From JBBFMJ01 sp037441225 (GTDB lineage Bacteria; Acidobacteriota; Thermoanaerobaculia; UBA2201): a DNA stretch of 13,383 nt. This document shows, in pieces, positions 1-6,276 of this stretch (the stretch's first letter is position 1; the number at the start of each line of letters is the position of its first letter). Location: assembly GCA_037441225.1 (NCBI GenBank), contig JBBISU010000088.1, forward strand, positions 1 to 13,383, given 5' to 3'. A model generated the notes under the pieces. The model was given only the letters and a program-made list of their open reading frames with translations, was not told the origin of the DNA and searched no databases. The position numbers were made by a program, and so were the translations under genes.

Positions 1-75
1 AATGAACAGGACATCAAAAACTTATTCCATCCAGTTCCTGGTGGAGGGGATTTTGATAAACCAAAAAGGCCATAA
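1..75 (+). CDS. Possible C-terminal tail of a gene cut by the window edge
   Basis: Frame 1 is open from the window edge to a TAA at 73-75 and would give a 24-residue tail rich in Pro and Gly, ending DFDKPKRP. No domain can be recognised. A second frame is also open, from an ATG at position 2 to a TGA at 113-115 (37 codons), so the reading is not unique. The stretch has more G+C than the genes downstream. A hairpin at 139-168 follows and would suit the end of a convergent gene, but the piece is too short to prove coding. Confidence 0.2.
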   Translation, partial: NEQDIKNLFHPVPGGGDFDKPKRP

Positions 76-138
76 TGCAACGGACAGAGACAGATTAACT
101 ATAAAGGTCCAATGAAGAATGTTTTAATCTTTATAATT

Positions 139-168
139 TTTGCCTCCCTTCAGGCGAAGGGAGGCAAA
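139..168. terminator. Perfect 12-bp hairpin beyond the DUF5916 gene
   Basis: TTTGCCTCCCTT at 139-150 pairs perfectly with AAGGGAGGCAAA at 157-168 around a 6-base loop (CAGGCG). It lies 6 bases past the stop codon of the minus-strand DUF5916 gene. Neither strand has a long U-tract after the stem: the plus strand has only TTTG and the minus strand continues A/T-mixed. It could be a terminator, possibly serving both directions, or a copy of a small palindromic repeat. Position and stem strength support termination; the missing U-tract argues for caution. Confidence 0.55.
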
Positions 169-174
169 TTTGAA

Positions 175-2361
175 TTAAATCCACAAGGAGTAAGAAAATT
201 TTAAAAAGTAAGTCCTGTTCATTGTTTGCATTGTGTATGGTTCTACCTCCATCCCCCTTGTGGAAAAGCCAAGATAAAATAGTGTAAAGGGGTTTAATTT
301 TATTGTAAATAAAAATTGAAGGGATTGAAAATTATCAGTTTCTGGAACTTCAAATGTATATAAAGAAACATTTCTTTTTACTCTTCCATCCTGTAAAATA
401 CTCCTGATAAAAATGTTGTTGTTGAAGTGATATAAAATTTTCAAATATAGATAAGTGGCTTTATAAAGATTATCTGAATTTATTTCAAAGTTTTGATGCT
501 CTCCAGAAAAATCAAAAAATATTCTTTTTCCAATTCTTAAGTCAGTTTGTCCTTTTATTTTTAAGATTTTCCCTCCTCTGTTGTTTTCATAATCAATTCC
601 ATCGCCATAATTTAAAGATAAAAAGGCAGTCATATTTTGAGAAAATCTTGAATTTGCCCATATATAAAATGTGTTTTTTTTGTATTCTTTTTCACTGTAA
701 AGTTCCATAGATTTTGAAATTCCAACCTCACCTGTTATTTGTTTTATTAGTTCAAATTGAAGTTCTGCAAAGGTCTCCCAGTCCGTTGTAAGTCCTTCAA
801 AATTTTTTCCATGAGAATAATAAATCCTTGGAGAAAGGCGAGAATAAAATTTATTTTTGTCTCCATAAAAAGTATATGCTAAAAAGCCCTCAAAAAGTTT
901 AATATCAACCCTTGGAATAAACCCAGAGTCAGCCCTAAAGAAAGGAGATTTTTCTAAATAGGTTCCACTAAAATACCAATTTCTTGAGGAGTGTTCAAAG
1001 TTTAAAAATAATCCATGTCCTTCCTTTTTTTCTCCATTAAAATTTTCATTTATCTCAGGGAAAAAAGGATCTTTTGTTGAACTTTCAACATATTGTAAAT
1101 TTAGAAATTCATTTTCACCTAATCTAATCCTTCCATCAGCCCCATATAAATTATTATAATAATCCTCCCCTTCTCTTCTCAAATAAATTACTCCTAAGTT
1201 GCTATCTGATAAGATGTCTCTTTTATATCTTAATCCCATTGATTTTGATTTTATATCAAGAGAAGAAATTTCAGAGGACTGATTTGAAGGAAATAAAAAA
1301 TTTGTAATTTCATCTTCAATATAATAAAGACCTAAGGAATTTGCACCTTCTTTTCCAGTTAATTTAAAACCATAGTTTGGATCAGCCATTGTCCTTGTAT
1401 AAATAAGATCAAAAAAGGATGAAAAATATTGTTGTCCATCTAAAAAAAAGGGTCTTTTTTCTGGATAAAATAAGGCAAATCTTGTGTTTACATCAATTTG
1501 TGCTACATCTGCTTCTACTTGAGAAAAATCAGGATTTATAGTCCCATTAAAGGTGAGGTTTGATGTCAATCTATATGAAAGAGTCAATCCTGCCTCTAAA
1601 TCCTCTTTGTCTTTTTTTAAATTTTCTCCAAAGCCATCTCTTGAATAATTTGGAGAAAAAACAATTGTTGGGATTAATTCTAAACTTTTTTGTTTTGTGC
1701 CAACTTCAATGTTTTCAAGCAATTCCCCTTGACACATTGTACAGTTTTTCCCTCTGTCTATCTTTACATTTGATATTTGGACTCTAAAATCCCTTGGATA
1801 AATTCTTAAAAGCATAAACCTGAAGGTTTTTGTTTTTACCTCAGGATATCTCAATGTTTTAAAAGGAATTGAAATTTCTACTTCATAGCCATCAGTTGTA
1901 ATCCTCCCCTTTGAATACCAGACCCCATCCCAAGAGCAGTTCTCTTCTTCTGGTTCTTTTCTCAAACAATCCATTTGTGCTCCAAGTGGGTTTACAATAA
2001 ACTCAATGGCATTTCTTTGGTCATTAAAGGTATCTAAAAAAATCCCCACTAAATCATCGGCAAAAGCAGAATCCCTATCGGCATACCTTGCCCTTATCTT
2101 ATTCGGTTCTGGATCAAAACATTTAAAGGCAAGATAAAAATTTTTTTCATCATATGAAAAGTAAGCAATTGTTTTAACAGGGGGCTCTATATTTTCGCCT
2201 GGCATAATTTCATAAAATTTATCAATTATCAGTGAATTTTCCCATTCTTCTTTATTTATTATCCCATCAATTTCCTTTTCTTTGTTAGAAAAAGGAATAT
2301 TATAAAAAGAATAAATTGAAGCATTCATAAATAGAAAAAAAATTAAAAATAAGTTTTTCAT
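175..2361 (-). CDS. Secreted CBM9-like / DUF5916 outer-membrane-type protein
   Basis: The 728-residue protein starts with a signal peptide (about residues 1-18, cleavage likely after ASIYS). A carbohydrate-binding family 9-like domain follows (about 25-215), with the typical late segment WDGVWYSKGRITTDGYEVE and IPFKTLRY. The remainder is DUF5916-like, marked by INPDFSQVEAD (275-285) and FYPEKRPFFLDG (298-309). The C-terminal half is rich in alternating aromatic and polar strands and ends FSYSLWI, which suggests an outer-membrane beta-barrel. The family is often found in Bacteroidota, Acidobacteriota and related groups; its exact role is unsettled, and sugar binding or transport is only an inference. 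Cysteines C132/C142 and C207/C210 could form disulfides outside the cytoplasm. There is no Shine-Dalgarno sequence before the ATG. The gene is divergent from the TPR gene and appears to be transcribed alone. Confidence 0.85.
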   Translation of the reverse strand: MKNLFLIFFLFMNASIYSFYNIPFSNKEKEIDGIINKEEWENSLIIDKFYEIMPGENIEPPVKTIAYFSYDEKNFYLAFKCFDPEPNKIRARYADRDSAFADDLVGIFLDTFNDQRNAIEFIVNPLGAQMDCLRKEPEEENCSWDGVWYSKGRITTDGYEVEISIPFKTLRYPEVKTKTFRFMLLRIYPRDFRVQISNVKIDRGKNCTMCQGELLENIEVGTKQKSLELIPTIVFSPNYSRDGFGENLKKDKEDLEAGLTLSYRLTSNLTFNGTINPDFSQVEADVAQIDVNTRFALFYPEKRPFFLDGQQYFSSFFDLIYTRTMADPNYGFKLTGKEGANSLGLYYIEDEITNFLFPSNQSSEISSLDIKSKSMGLRYKRDILSDSNLGVIYLRREGEDYYNNLYGADGRIRLGENEFLNLQYVESSTKDPFFPEINENFNGEKKEGHGLFLNFEHSSRNWYFSGTYLEKSPFFRADSGFIPRVDIKLFEGFLAYTFYGDKNKFYSRLSPRIYYSHGKNFEGLTTDWETFAELQFELIKQITGEVGISKSMELYSEKEYKKNTFYIWANSRFSQNMTAFLSLNYGDGIDYENNRGGKILKIKGQTDLRIGKRIFFDFSGEHQNFEINSDNLYKATYLYLKILYHFNNNIFIRSILQDGRVKRNVSLYTFEVPETDNFQSLQFLFTIKLNPFTLFYLGFSTRGMEVEPYTMQTMNRTYFLKFSYSLWI

Positions 2362-2377
2362 TATCTTTAATACGAAA

Positions 2378-2405
2378 ATTATAATTTTAAGTTGCTATTT
2401 GACAA
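2378..2405 (-). promoter_or_regulatory. Candidate promoter of the DUF5916 gene
   Basis: On the minus strand, TTGTCA (2405-2400) and TATAAT (2383-2378) are separated by 16 bases. The expected start is near 2371, which leaves a leader of about 10 bases with no Shine-Dalgarno sequence. The -35 box overlaps the -35 box of the divergent TPR promoter. A second, weaker -10-like TATTAA at 2372-2367 would make the message leaderless, but it has no good -35 partner. Confidence 0.45.
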
Positions 2406-2427
2406 ATTACTTTATTTTTGATATAAT
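2399..2427 (+). promoter_or_regulatory. Consensus sigma-70 promoter of the TPR gene
   Basis: TTGACA at 2399-2404, a 17-base spacer, then TATAAT at 2422-2427: both boxes match the consensus exactly. Transcription should begin near 2434-2436, while the ATG is at 2436. The message should therefore have a leader of 0-2 bases, and there is no Shine-Dalgarno sequence. Confidence 0.8.
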
Positions 2428-2435
2428 AAAATAAT

Positions 2436-2756
2436 ATGTTATTTGATTTGTTTGGAAAAAGTAAGAGTAAAATTTTTGATGCTTGTTTTATTTGTGCAAA
2501 GAATTGTTTTGTTGAAGGAAGGTATGATATTGCAAAAATATTGTTAGAAAAAGCAATAAAATATAAAAAGAATGATTTGAAAGCATATTTTCTTTTAGCA
2601 GAAATTTTGGAAAAAATGGATAAAAAGCAAGAAGCATTAAATATTTATAGAGAAGTTATTATACTTTCAAAATGGAAAACAAGGGATGAAAATTTTCAAA
2701 AAGCTTCTAAGAAAATAGTAAATCTTACAGATCCATCTTTTTATCCAATGGATTAA
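2436..2756 (+). CDS. Small TPR protein
   Basis: This 106-residue protein consists mostly of helical tetratricopeptide-like repeats, roughly residues 14-47 and 48-82. The second is clear: AYFLLAEILEKMDKKQEALN. TPRs mediate protein contacts, so it is probably an adaptor of unknown partner; no catalytic domain is present. Three cysteines (C17, C20, C24) form a CxxC-x3-C cluster on the first helix. There is no signal peptide, so it should be cytoplasmic. It is the first gene of the cluster, driven by a consensus promoter whose predicted start almost coincides with the ATG. The parvulin gene follows after 47 bases. The promoter and the repeat phase both support this start. The specific function is unknown. 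Confidence 0.75.
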   Translation: MLFDLFGKSKSKIFDACFICAKNCFVEGRYDIAKILLEKAIKYKKNDLKAYFLLAEILEKMDKKQEALNIYREVIILSKWKTRDENFQKASKKIVNLTDPSFYPMD

Positions 2757-2768
2757 TGTTTACAATTA

Positions 2769-2777
2769 TGGTAAAAT
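2769..2777 (+). promoter_or_regulatory. Possible extended -10 promoter before the parvulin gene
   Basis: TGG followed by TAAAAT at 2772-2777 fits an extended -10 element. No good -35 box is seen 16-18 bases upstream. If active, it would start near 2784 and give a short leader containing the Shine-Dalgarno sequence AAAGGAG (2791-2797). The parvulin gene could instead simply be read from the TPR promoter. Confidence 0.3.
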
Positions 2778-2803
2778 TTAAAAAAATTTGAAAGGAGAAA
2801 AAA

Positions 2804-3766
2804 ATGAAGGTTTTATTTTTATTTTTTCTGTTTTTTTCTTTTTTTTCTTTCTCAGAAGAAAAAAAAGTTGTGGCTAAAGTAAATGGAGTTGAAATAACTT
2901 CAAAGGATTTAGATTCTCAAACTGGATGGCTTAAAAATCAAATGCTAATGAGAGGTATGGATTTAAAAAAAATCCCTGAAGATAAAATAAAAGAGCAAGC
3001 ATTACAATCGCTTATTGAAATGGAAGTAGCATACCAGGATGCAAAAGCAAAAAATATTGTTGCAAAAAAAGAAGATGTCCAAAATAAATTTGACGATTTT
3101 AAAAAGAAATTTAAGGATGAAAAGGAATACAAAGATTATTTGAAAAGTCAAGATATGGATGAAGCTAAATTAAAAAAAGAAATTGAAAAAGAATTAACTG
3201 TGAATAAGTATATTGATGAAGTTGTTTTGAGAAATCTCAAAGAAGCAAGTGATGAAGAAATAAAGAAATTTTACGATGAAAATCCAAATTATTTTATTAA
3301 ACCAGAACAAGTAAAAGCAAGCCATATCTTGGTCTCTGTCCCTGAAAATGCAACAGAAGAACAGAAAAAGGAAGCAAGGAAAAAAGCAGAAACCATATTA
3401 AAGGATTTAAAAAAAGGAGCAAACTTTGAAGAAGTGGCAAAGGAGAAATCCGATTGTCCAAGCAAAGAAAGGGGAGGGGATTTGGGTTATTTTGCAAAGG
3501 GAAGAATGGTAAAGCCCTTTGAAGATGCAGCATTTTCTTTAAAACCCGGTGTTTTATCAGATATTGTTGAAACAAAATTTGGCTATCATATTATTATTGT
3601 AAAAGACCACAAGATGGAAGAAAAAGCAAAATTAGAAGAAGTAAAAGAAAATATTAAATCATATCTTGTGGAAAGAAAGAAACAAGAAATGATTCAACAA
3701 AAATTAAATGAACTGATTCCAAAAGCAAAGATTGAAAATTATTTAGAAAAAGAACACAAACACTGA
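2804..3766 (+). CDS. Secreted parvulin-type peptidyl-prolyl isomerase (SurA/PrsA-like)
   Basis: The 320-residue protein has a signal peptide (about 1-17, very Phe-rich, no lipobox Cys). A SurA_N-like helical chaperone segment follows (about 20-165, starting VVAKVNGVEIT). One rotamase domain spans about 168-268, with the signatures ASHILV (H174), CPSKERGGDLGYF, GRMVKPFEDAAFSLKPG and KFGYHIIIV (H262). A charged helical tail ends the protein. It should fold or escort exported proteins, such as outer-membrane proteins, in the periplasm. With one rotamase domain it is shorter than E. coli SurA, which has two, and without a lipid anchor it differs from Bacillus PrsA, so no gene symbol is assigned. 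The start is supported by AAAGGAG 6 bases before the ATG. mazG starts 2 bases after its stop. Confidence 0.88.
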   Translation: MKVLFLFFLFFSFFSFSEEKKVVAKVNGVEITSKDLDSQTGWLKNQMLMRGMDLKKIPEDKIKEQALQSLIEMEVAYQDAKAKNIVAKKEDVQNKFDDFKKKFKDEKEYKDYLKSQDMDEAKLKKEIEKELTVNKYIDEVVLRNLKEASDEEIKKFYDENPNYFIKPEQVKASHILVSVPENATEEQKKEARKKAETILKDLKKGANFEEVAKEKSDCPSKERGGDLGYFAKGRMVKPFEDAAFSLKPGVLSDIVETKFGYHIIIVKDHKMEEKAKLEEVKENIKSYLVERKKQEMIQQKLNELIPKAKIENYLEKEHKH

Positions 3767-3768
3767 TA

Positions 3769-4539
3769 ATGGATTTAAAAAAATTAAAAAATTTAATGGA
3801 GAAGCTTCGCTCAAAAGAAGGTTGTCCTTGGGATAAAGCACAAAATTTTGAGACATTAAAAACATTTTTGTTAGAAGAAACTTATGAAGTATTGGAAGCA
3901 ATTGATAATATGGACTATGAAAAATTAAAAGAAGAATTGGGAGATTTACTCTTTCAAATAATTTTTCAAACACAGCTGGCAGAAGAAGAAGGAAAATTTA
4001 CATTGCAAGAAATAATTGAAAATGTTTACAATAAAATGGTTTCAAGGCATCCCCATGTTTTTGGAGATATAAAATTAAAGACAAAAGAAGAAGTCCTAAA
4101 AAGTTGGGAATTAAGAAAACATAAATCTTCTGATGGAGAGATAAATGTTCCCAAAATTTTGCCTGCCCTTCTTAAAAGTTACAGATTAACTGATAGAGCA
4201 AAACAATTGGGCTTTGATTGGGAAAATGTTGAGGATATTGAAGAAAAATTAAAGGAAGAAGTGGAAGAATTTTGCCTTGTGTTAAGAAAAGATAAGGAAA
4301 AGGCAAAAGAAGAAATTGGGGATATATTATTTGTAATTGCAAATATTTCAAGGCATTTAAAAATTGATCCAGAAAATGCCCTTCAAAGTACCAATGATAA
4401 ATTTTTAAAAAGATTTAATTTTATGCTTAAAAAAATAAAAGAAAAAAATATAAACCCAAGGGATTTGAGCTTAAAAGAATGGGATGAGCTTTGGGAAGAA
4501 GCAAAGGATTATATAAAGCAAAATTCCTTAAAAGATTAA
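3769..4539 (+). CDS. mazG: Nucleoside triphosphate pyrophosphohydrolase MazG
   Basis: The protein has 256 residues with two MazG repeats, close to the usual full length. The first repeat begins CPWDKAQNFETLK (19-31) and carries the metal-binding pairs E37xxE40 and E56xxD59, followed by SRHPHVFGD (92-100). The second repeat keeps E164xxE167 and E182xxD185 with GDILFVIANISRH. Both putative active sites therefore look intact. MazG hydrolyses NTPs to NMP and pyrophosphate, and is linked to nucleotide-pool cleaning and stress physiology. The ATG is 2 bases after the parvulin stop and lacks a Shine-Dalgarno sequence, so translation probably depends on coupling to the upstream gene. The downstream sfsA-like frame begins inside the last 49 bases of mazG. 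Confidence 0.93.
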   Translation: MDLKKLKNLMEKLRSKEGCPWDKAQNFETLKTFLLEETYEVLEAIDNMDYEKLKEELGDLLFQIIFQTQLAEEEGKFTLQEIIENVYNKMVSRHPHVFGDIKLKTKEEVLKSWELRKHKSSDGEINVPKILPALLKSYRLTDRAKQLGFDWENVEDIEEKLKEEVEEFCLVLRKDKEKAKEEIGDILFVIANISRHLKIDPENALQSTNDKFLKRFNFMLKKIKEKNINPRDLSLKEWDELWEEAKDYIKQNSLKD

Positions 4540-5585
4540 ATAGATTTACTCTTTTATTATCAAAAAATGGAAAAATTTTTAAGGGTTATATGCCAAATCC
4601 CGGCCGTTTATGGGAACTGCTTTTACCTGAAAGAATTTTATATTTAAAAGAAAATAAGGTTTGGGCTATTGAAAAATATGGAGAAATAATTTGTTTGAAT
4701 ACACATTATATAAATAATGTTGCAAAAGGAATGATCAAAAAAAATTTCATAAAAGAATGGAAAGGAATGAAAATTGAAAAAAAAGAATATAAAATAGAAA
4801 ACAAAAGAATTGATTTTCTTTTAAATAAAGAGGGAAGTAGATTTCTTCTGGAGGTTAAATCCTGTACACTTTTTAGCAAAAATATAGCAATGTTTCCAGA
4901 TGCAATAACAGAAAGAGGTAAAAAACATTTGGAGGTTCTGGCAAAATATGGGGGAGGTGTTTTATTTATAGTAAATTCTTCAAAACCTAAATACTTTCTC
5001 CCTGATTTTCACACTGATCCTGATTTTGCTGAAACTTTATATAATTTGAAAAATTCAATTTTTATAAAAGCAGTTTCAGTGAAATGGGATGAAAATTTAG
5101 ATTTTGAATTTATAAGAGAACTTGAAATTCCCTGGAAAGTTTATGAAAGGGAAGCAAAAGATAAAGGAAGTTATTTAATTATTGGTTTTTTAAAAGAAAG
5201 ATTAAAATTAAGAATTGGAAAAAAATCTTTTTTATTTAAAAGTGGTTGGTATCTTTATGTTGGTTCTGCAATGAATTCTTTAAAAAAAAGAATAGAAAGG
5301 CATTTGAGGAAGAAAAAAAATTTAAAATGGCACATTGATTATTTAATACCTTACCTTGAAATGATAAAAGGAATTCCTATTCAAGCAAGTGAAAAGATTG
5401 AATGTGAAATTTCCTTTGATTTAGGAAAAATCTCCGATGGATTTGTAAGGAATTTTGGCTCCTCAGATTGTAAATGCCAATCCCATCTTTACTTTATGAG
5501 AAATAATCCTTTAAGGGAAGAAAAGTTTATTGATTTAATTTTAAAATATAGGATAGATAGGTTGAATTCTTTAATTAATATATGA
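4491..5585 (+). CDS. SfsA-family nuclease fused to a DUF123 (GIY-YIG-like) domain
   Basis: This 364-residue protein joins two families. Residues about 10-215 are SfsA: PNPGRL (36-40), RIDFLL with D108, EVKSC with E121 and K123, and FPDAITERGKKHLEVL (135-150). These residues match the PD-(D/E)xK-like core of SfsA. Residues about 225-345 match DUF123, a GIY-YIG-like group: GSYLIIGFL, GWYLYVGSA, RIERHLR, KWHIDYLI, then CKCQSHLYF. The start is TTG at 4491: a stop lies just upstream at 4485-4487, and the next in-frame ATG (4588) would remove the conserved FLKRLNRF and PNPGRL region. This gives a 49-base overlap with mazG in another frame, with only a weak GGGATGAG as possible ribosome site. SfsA was first linked to maltose metabolism in E. 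coli; both domains suggest nucleic-acid cleavage here, which is inference. Confidence 0.88.
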   Translation: MGRSKGLYKAKFLKRLNRFTLLLSKNGKIFKGYMPNPGRLWELLLPERILYLKENKVWAIEKYGEIICLNTHYINNVAKGMIKKNFIKEWKGMKIEKKEYKIENKRIDFLLNKEGSRFLLEVKSCTLFSKNIAMFPDAITERGKKHLEVLAKYGGGVLFIVNSSKPKYFLPDFHTDPDFAETLYNLKNSIFIKAVSVKWDENLDFEFIRELEIPWKVYEREAKDKGSYLIIGFLKERLKLRIGKKSFLFKSGWYLYVGSAMNSLKKRIERHLRKKKNLKWHIDYLIPYLEMIKGIPIQASEKIECEISFDLGKISDGFVRNFGSSDCKCQSHLYFMRNNPLREEKFIDLILKYRIDRLNSLINI

Positions 5586-5623
5586 TTTTATAACTTAAAA
5601 GAATTTTCAATTTATATTTTTTA

Positions 5624-6205
5624 TTATTTATTGAATTTTCTTACCAAGGCAATTACAATTCCTTGGATTTTAACTTCTTTTTCATTTGCAAAAATTGGTT
5701 TAAAATTTGGATTTGCTGGTTGAAGTTTTATTTTTTCACCAATCCTGTAATATTTTTTCAATGTCATTTCACCATCTACCATTGCAATTACTAAATCTCC
5801 ATTTTCAGGTTTTCTATTTTTATTTAAAATTATTAGATCGCCTTCGTAAATCCCTTCTTCTATCATTGAATTTCCAGAAACCTTTAAAGCAAAATTTTCT
5901 CCCTCTAAAAAAAGGTTTTGTATATCCAGTTCTTCCTTATTTTCAAAGGTCTCGACAGGAAGCCCAGCTGAAACAACTCCAACCAAAGGAATTTTTTTCT
6001 TTATTTTAATTCCTCTCTTTGAGTTCCATTCTTTTTCAATAAGCCCTTCCTTTTTTAATTTTTCAAGGTGTCCAAATACCGTGGAAACGGCATTTAATTT
6101 AAAATGGTTTTTAATTTCTTCAAGAGAAGGAGATATTCCGTTATTTTTCCTTTGATATTCCTCTATAAATTTAAGTATTTCCAACTGCTTTTTTGTTATT
6201 CCCAT
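5624..6205 (-). CDS. lexA: LexA repressor, SOS regulator
   Basis: The 193-residue protein is a complete LexA. Residues 1-68 form the winged-helix DNA-binding domain (ITKKQLEILKFI, recognition region around LNAVSTVFGHLEKLKKEGLI, then SKRGIKI). The self-cleavage site is A80-G81 in VVSAGLP. The S24 peptidase dyad is S113 (GNSM) and K150 (TLKKYY). LexA represses DNA-damage genes and cleaves itself when RecA is activated. The start is fixed by the match of residues 2-14 to the family N-terminus. There is no Shine-Dalgarno sequence, and the -10 box ends 6 bases before the ATG, so the message should be leaderless. The gene converges on the SfsA fusion with a 38-base gap that has no GC-rich hairpin. 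It probably regulates itself through the repeat in its promoter. Confidence 0.95.
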   Translation of the reverse strand: MGITKKQLEILKFIEEYQRKNNGISPSLEEIKNHFKLNAVSTVFGHLEKLKKEGLIEKEWNSKRGIKIKKKIPLVGVVSAGLPVETFENKEELDIQNLFLEGENFALKVSGNSMIEEGIYEGDLIILNKNRKPENGDLVIAMVDGEMTLKKYYRIGEKIKLQPANPNFKPIFANEKEVKIQGIVIALVRKFNK

Positions 6206-6211
6206 ATTTTC

Positions 6212-6240
6212 ATTATAAACGAAATTTATGCGAAAGTCAA
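6212..6240 (-). promoter_or_regulatory. lexA promoter
   Basis: On the minus strand, TTGACT (6240-6235), a 17-base spacer, then TATAAT (6217-6212). Placing the start 7 bases after the -10 box puts +1 at 6205, the A of the lexA ATG. The promoter is near consensus, and the predicted transcript has no leader. Confidence 0.8.
6220..6235 (-). promoter_or_regulatory. Candidate LexA operator (SOS box) in the lexA promoter spacer
   Basis: TTTCG occurs twice on the minus strand (6235-6231 and 6224-6220), one helical turn (11 bases) apart, between the -35 and -10 boxes of lexA. The surrounding units resemble each other (TTTCGCATAAA then TTTCGTTTATA). The 11-base period recalls the GTTC-N7-GTTC direct-repeat SOS box of alphaproteobacteria. 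An overlapping inverted repeat, ATAAA-TTTCG-TTTAT, is an alternative dyad operator. LexA autoregulation is general; that this is the site is inference. Confidence 0.5.
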
Positions 6241-6269
6241 TTGAAAATTGTTTTTTAATGTTATAGAAT
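6241..6269 (+). promoter_or_regulatory. Promoter of the O-antigen ligase/murB/gpmI operon
   Basis: TTGAAA at 6241-6246, 17 bases, then TAGAAT at 6264-6269 (each one mismatch from consensus). The start is expected at 6276-6277 and the ATG is at 6277, so the transcript should be leaderless. The -35 box touches the lexA -35 box (6235-6240) back to back. Confidence 0.65.
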
Positions 6270-6276
6270 ATTAAAA

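Noticed and set aside
1..223. 12-base inverted repeat: AATGAACAGGAC at 1-12 with GTCCTGTTCATT at 212-223
   Set aside because: A few 12-base inverted matches are expected by chance in a window this size, and one arm lies in the DUF5916 coding sequence.
1560..1787. Short reading frames antisense to long genes (also 2938-3132, 3297-3575, 3743-3973, 5707-6009, 6792-7025)
   Set aside because: All lie opposite or out of frame within well-supported genes, with Phe/Leu-rich translations typical of shadow frames in A/T-rich DNA.
5586..5623. Bidirectional terminator between the SfsA fusion and lexA
   Set aside because: GAATTTTC occurs twice there as a direct, not inverted, repeat, and there is no GC stem; only A/T-rich runs are seen.
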